From Sulfurimonas sp. (lineage in GTDB: Bacteria > Campylobacterota > Campylobacteria > Campylobacterales > Sulfurimonadaceae): a stretch of DNA of 5,265 bases. Made by a program: the position numbers and the translations under genes. The notes beneath the pieces are model-generated. The model saw nothing but the letters and a program-made list of their open reading frames with translations, was not told the DNA's origin and ran no database searches. The stretch lies in the NCBI GenBank assembly GCA_027063295.1, contig JAMORZ010000168.1:1-5265 (forward strand), read 5' to 3'. Shown in pieces: positions 4,736-5,265 of this stretch; the first letter of the stretch is position 1, and each line of letters begins with the position of its first letter.

Positions 4736-5265
4736 ATGCAAAGAGTAGAAACACAAATAGCAAGACTTATTCAAGAATGTGATTATGATGAAGTAACTCG
4801 TCTTTTTGGGATGCTCAGTGGTGGTAAACGCCTTAGAGCCAAATTGATTCTAAAGATCGCAGGAGAGCATCAAGATGCACCACTTCTTGCTGCTATAGTG
4901 GAGCTTATCCATGCAGCTTCTCTTTTGCATGATGATGTGATAGATGATGCCTCAACTCGTCGTGGAGTTCCCTCTGTAAACGCAACAGATGGAAGTAAAA
5001 CAGCTGTGATGTTGGGTGATATTCTTTACTCTAAAGGGTTTACAGAGCTTGTTGCGTTTGACAAGGAGGTGGCACAAACCATTGCCGCATCTGTTACAGC
5101 ACTCTCCAAGGGTGAGATGATGGATGTAAAAATGGCAGAGGAGTTTAACTCTGATGAACAAAAATATCTTGAAATGCTCTATCTCAAAACGGCCACCCTC
5201 ATAGAAGCTGCGGCAAAAGCTGCTGCACTTTTGGTGGGTAAAGATGCTAAAGCACATGCACTTTA
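4736..5265 (+). CDS. ispB: Long-chain polyprenyl diphosphate synthase, 3' end cut by window
   Basis: A trans-isoprenyl diphosphate synthase that extends farnesyl diphosphate with isopentenyl diphosphate to make the quinone side chain. 176 codons are visible and the frame is open at the window edge; full-length relatives have about 300 residues. Motifs in order are GGKRLR (29-34), the first aspartate-rich motif DDVID (66-70) inside LLHDDVIDDASTRRG (63-77), GDILYSKG, and KTATLIEAAAKAA. The second aspartate-rich motif would lie beyond the window. The residue five positions before the first DDxxD is Ala61, a small residue that permits long products. A hexaprenyl chain for menaquinone-6, usual in Campylobacterota, is plausible but inferred. 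ATG 4736 lies 4 bp after the previous stop, with only a weak GAGAAG ahead, so translational coupling is likely. In relatives the next gene is often hemA. Confidence 0.93.
   Translation, partial: MQRVETQIARLIQECDYDEVTRLFGMLSGGKRLRAKLILKIAGEHQDAPLLAAIVELIHAASLLHDDVIDDASTRRGVPSVNATDGSKTAVMLGDILYSKGFTELVAFDKEVAQTIAASVTALSKGEMMDVKMAEEFNSDEQKYLEMLYLKTATLIEAAAKAAALLVGKDAKAHAL

Noticed and set aside
4952..5257. 101-codon minus-strand open frame opposite the polyprenyl synthase
   Set aside because: The + strand frame carries the DDxxD and GGKRLR motifs and runs through the whole region; the minus product is Cys/His/Phe-rich without motifs.

Overview
The window looks like an ordinary housekeeping stretch of a Campylobacterota (former Epsilonproteobacteria) chromosome, most likely a free-living Sulfurimonas-type relative rather than Campylobacter or Helicobacter. 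The evidence is the AT-rich composition, -10 boxes without clear -35 boxes, the lpxK/nadE neighbourhood known from Helicobacter and Campylobacter, and the order DUF2018 gene, small exported-protein gene, polyprenyl synthase gene. That order mirrors my recollection of HP0242-HP0241-HP0240 in H. pylori. The genus is inferred, not proven.

Layout. Bases 1-126 hold two identical 45-bp direct repeats, each built around an intrinsic-terminator hairpin. They probably close a transcription unit lying to the left. Bases 127-246 are an AT-rich leader with a good TATAAT box. All genes lie on the + strand. The first group is nadE (NAD synthetase), a DegT/DnrJ-family PLP aminotransferase and lpxK (lipid A 4'-kinase), with gaps of under 10 bp that suggest one transcript. 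argB (acetylglutamate kinase, TTG start) follows after a 51-bp gap with its own promoter-like sequence. The last group starts behind another TATAAT box and holds a 98-aa DUF2018 (HP0242-like) protein, a 138-aa predicted exported protein whose GTG start abuts the previous stop codon, and the first 176 codons of a long-chain polyprenyl diphosphate synthase cut by the window end.

The genes serve cofactor synthesis (NAD, and the menaquinone side chain), arginine synthesis and the outer membrane (lipid A). The aminotransferase between nadE and lpxK may make an amino sugar for surface glycans, but only its neighbour lpxK hints at that. I see no phage, transposon, CRISPR, defence or toxin-antitoxin genes and no convincing undescribed system. 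The points most worth a second look are the duplicated terminator unit, the unusual lysine loop of the aminotransferase, and the poorly understood DUF2018/exported-protein pair attached to isoprenoid synthesis.
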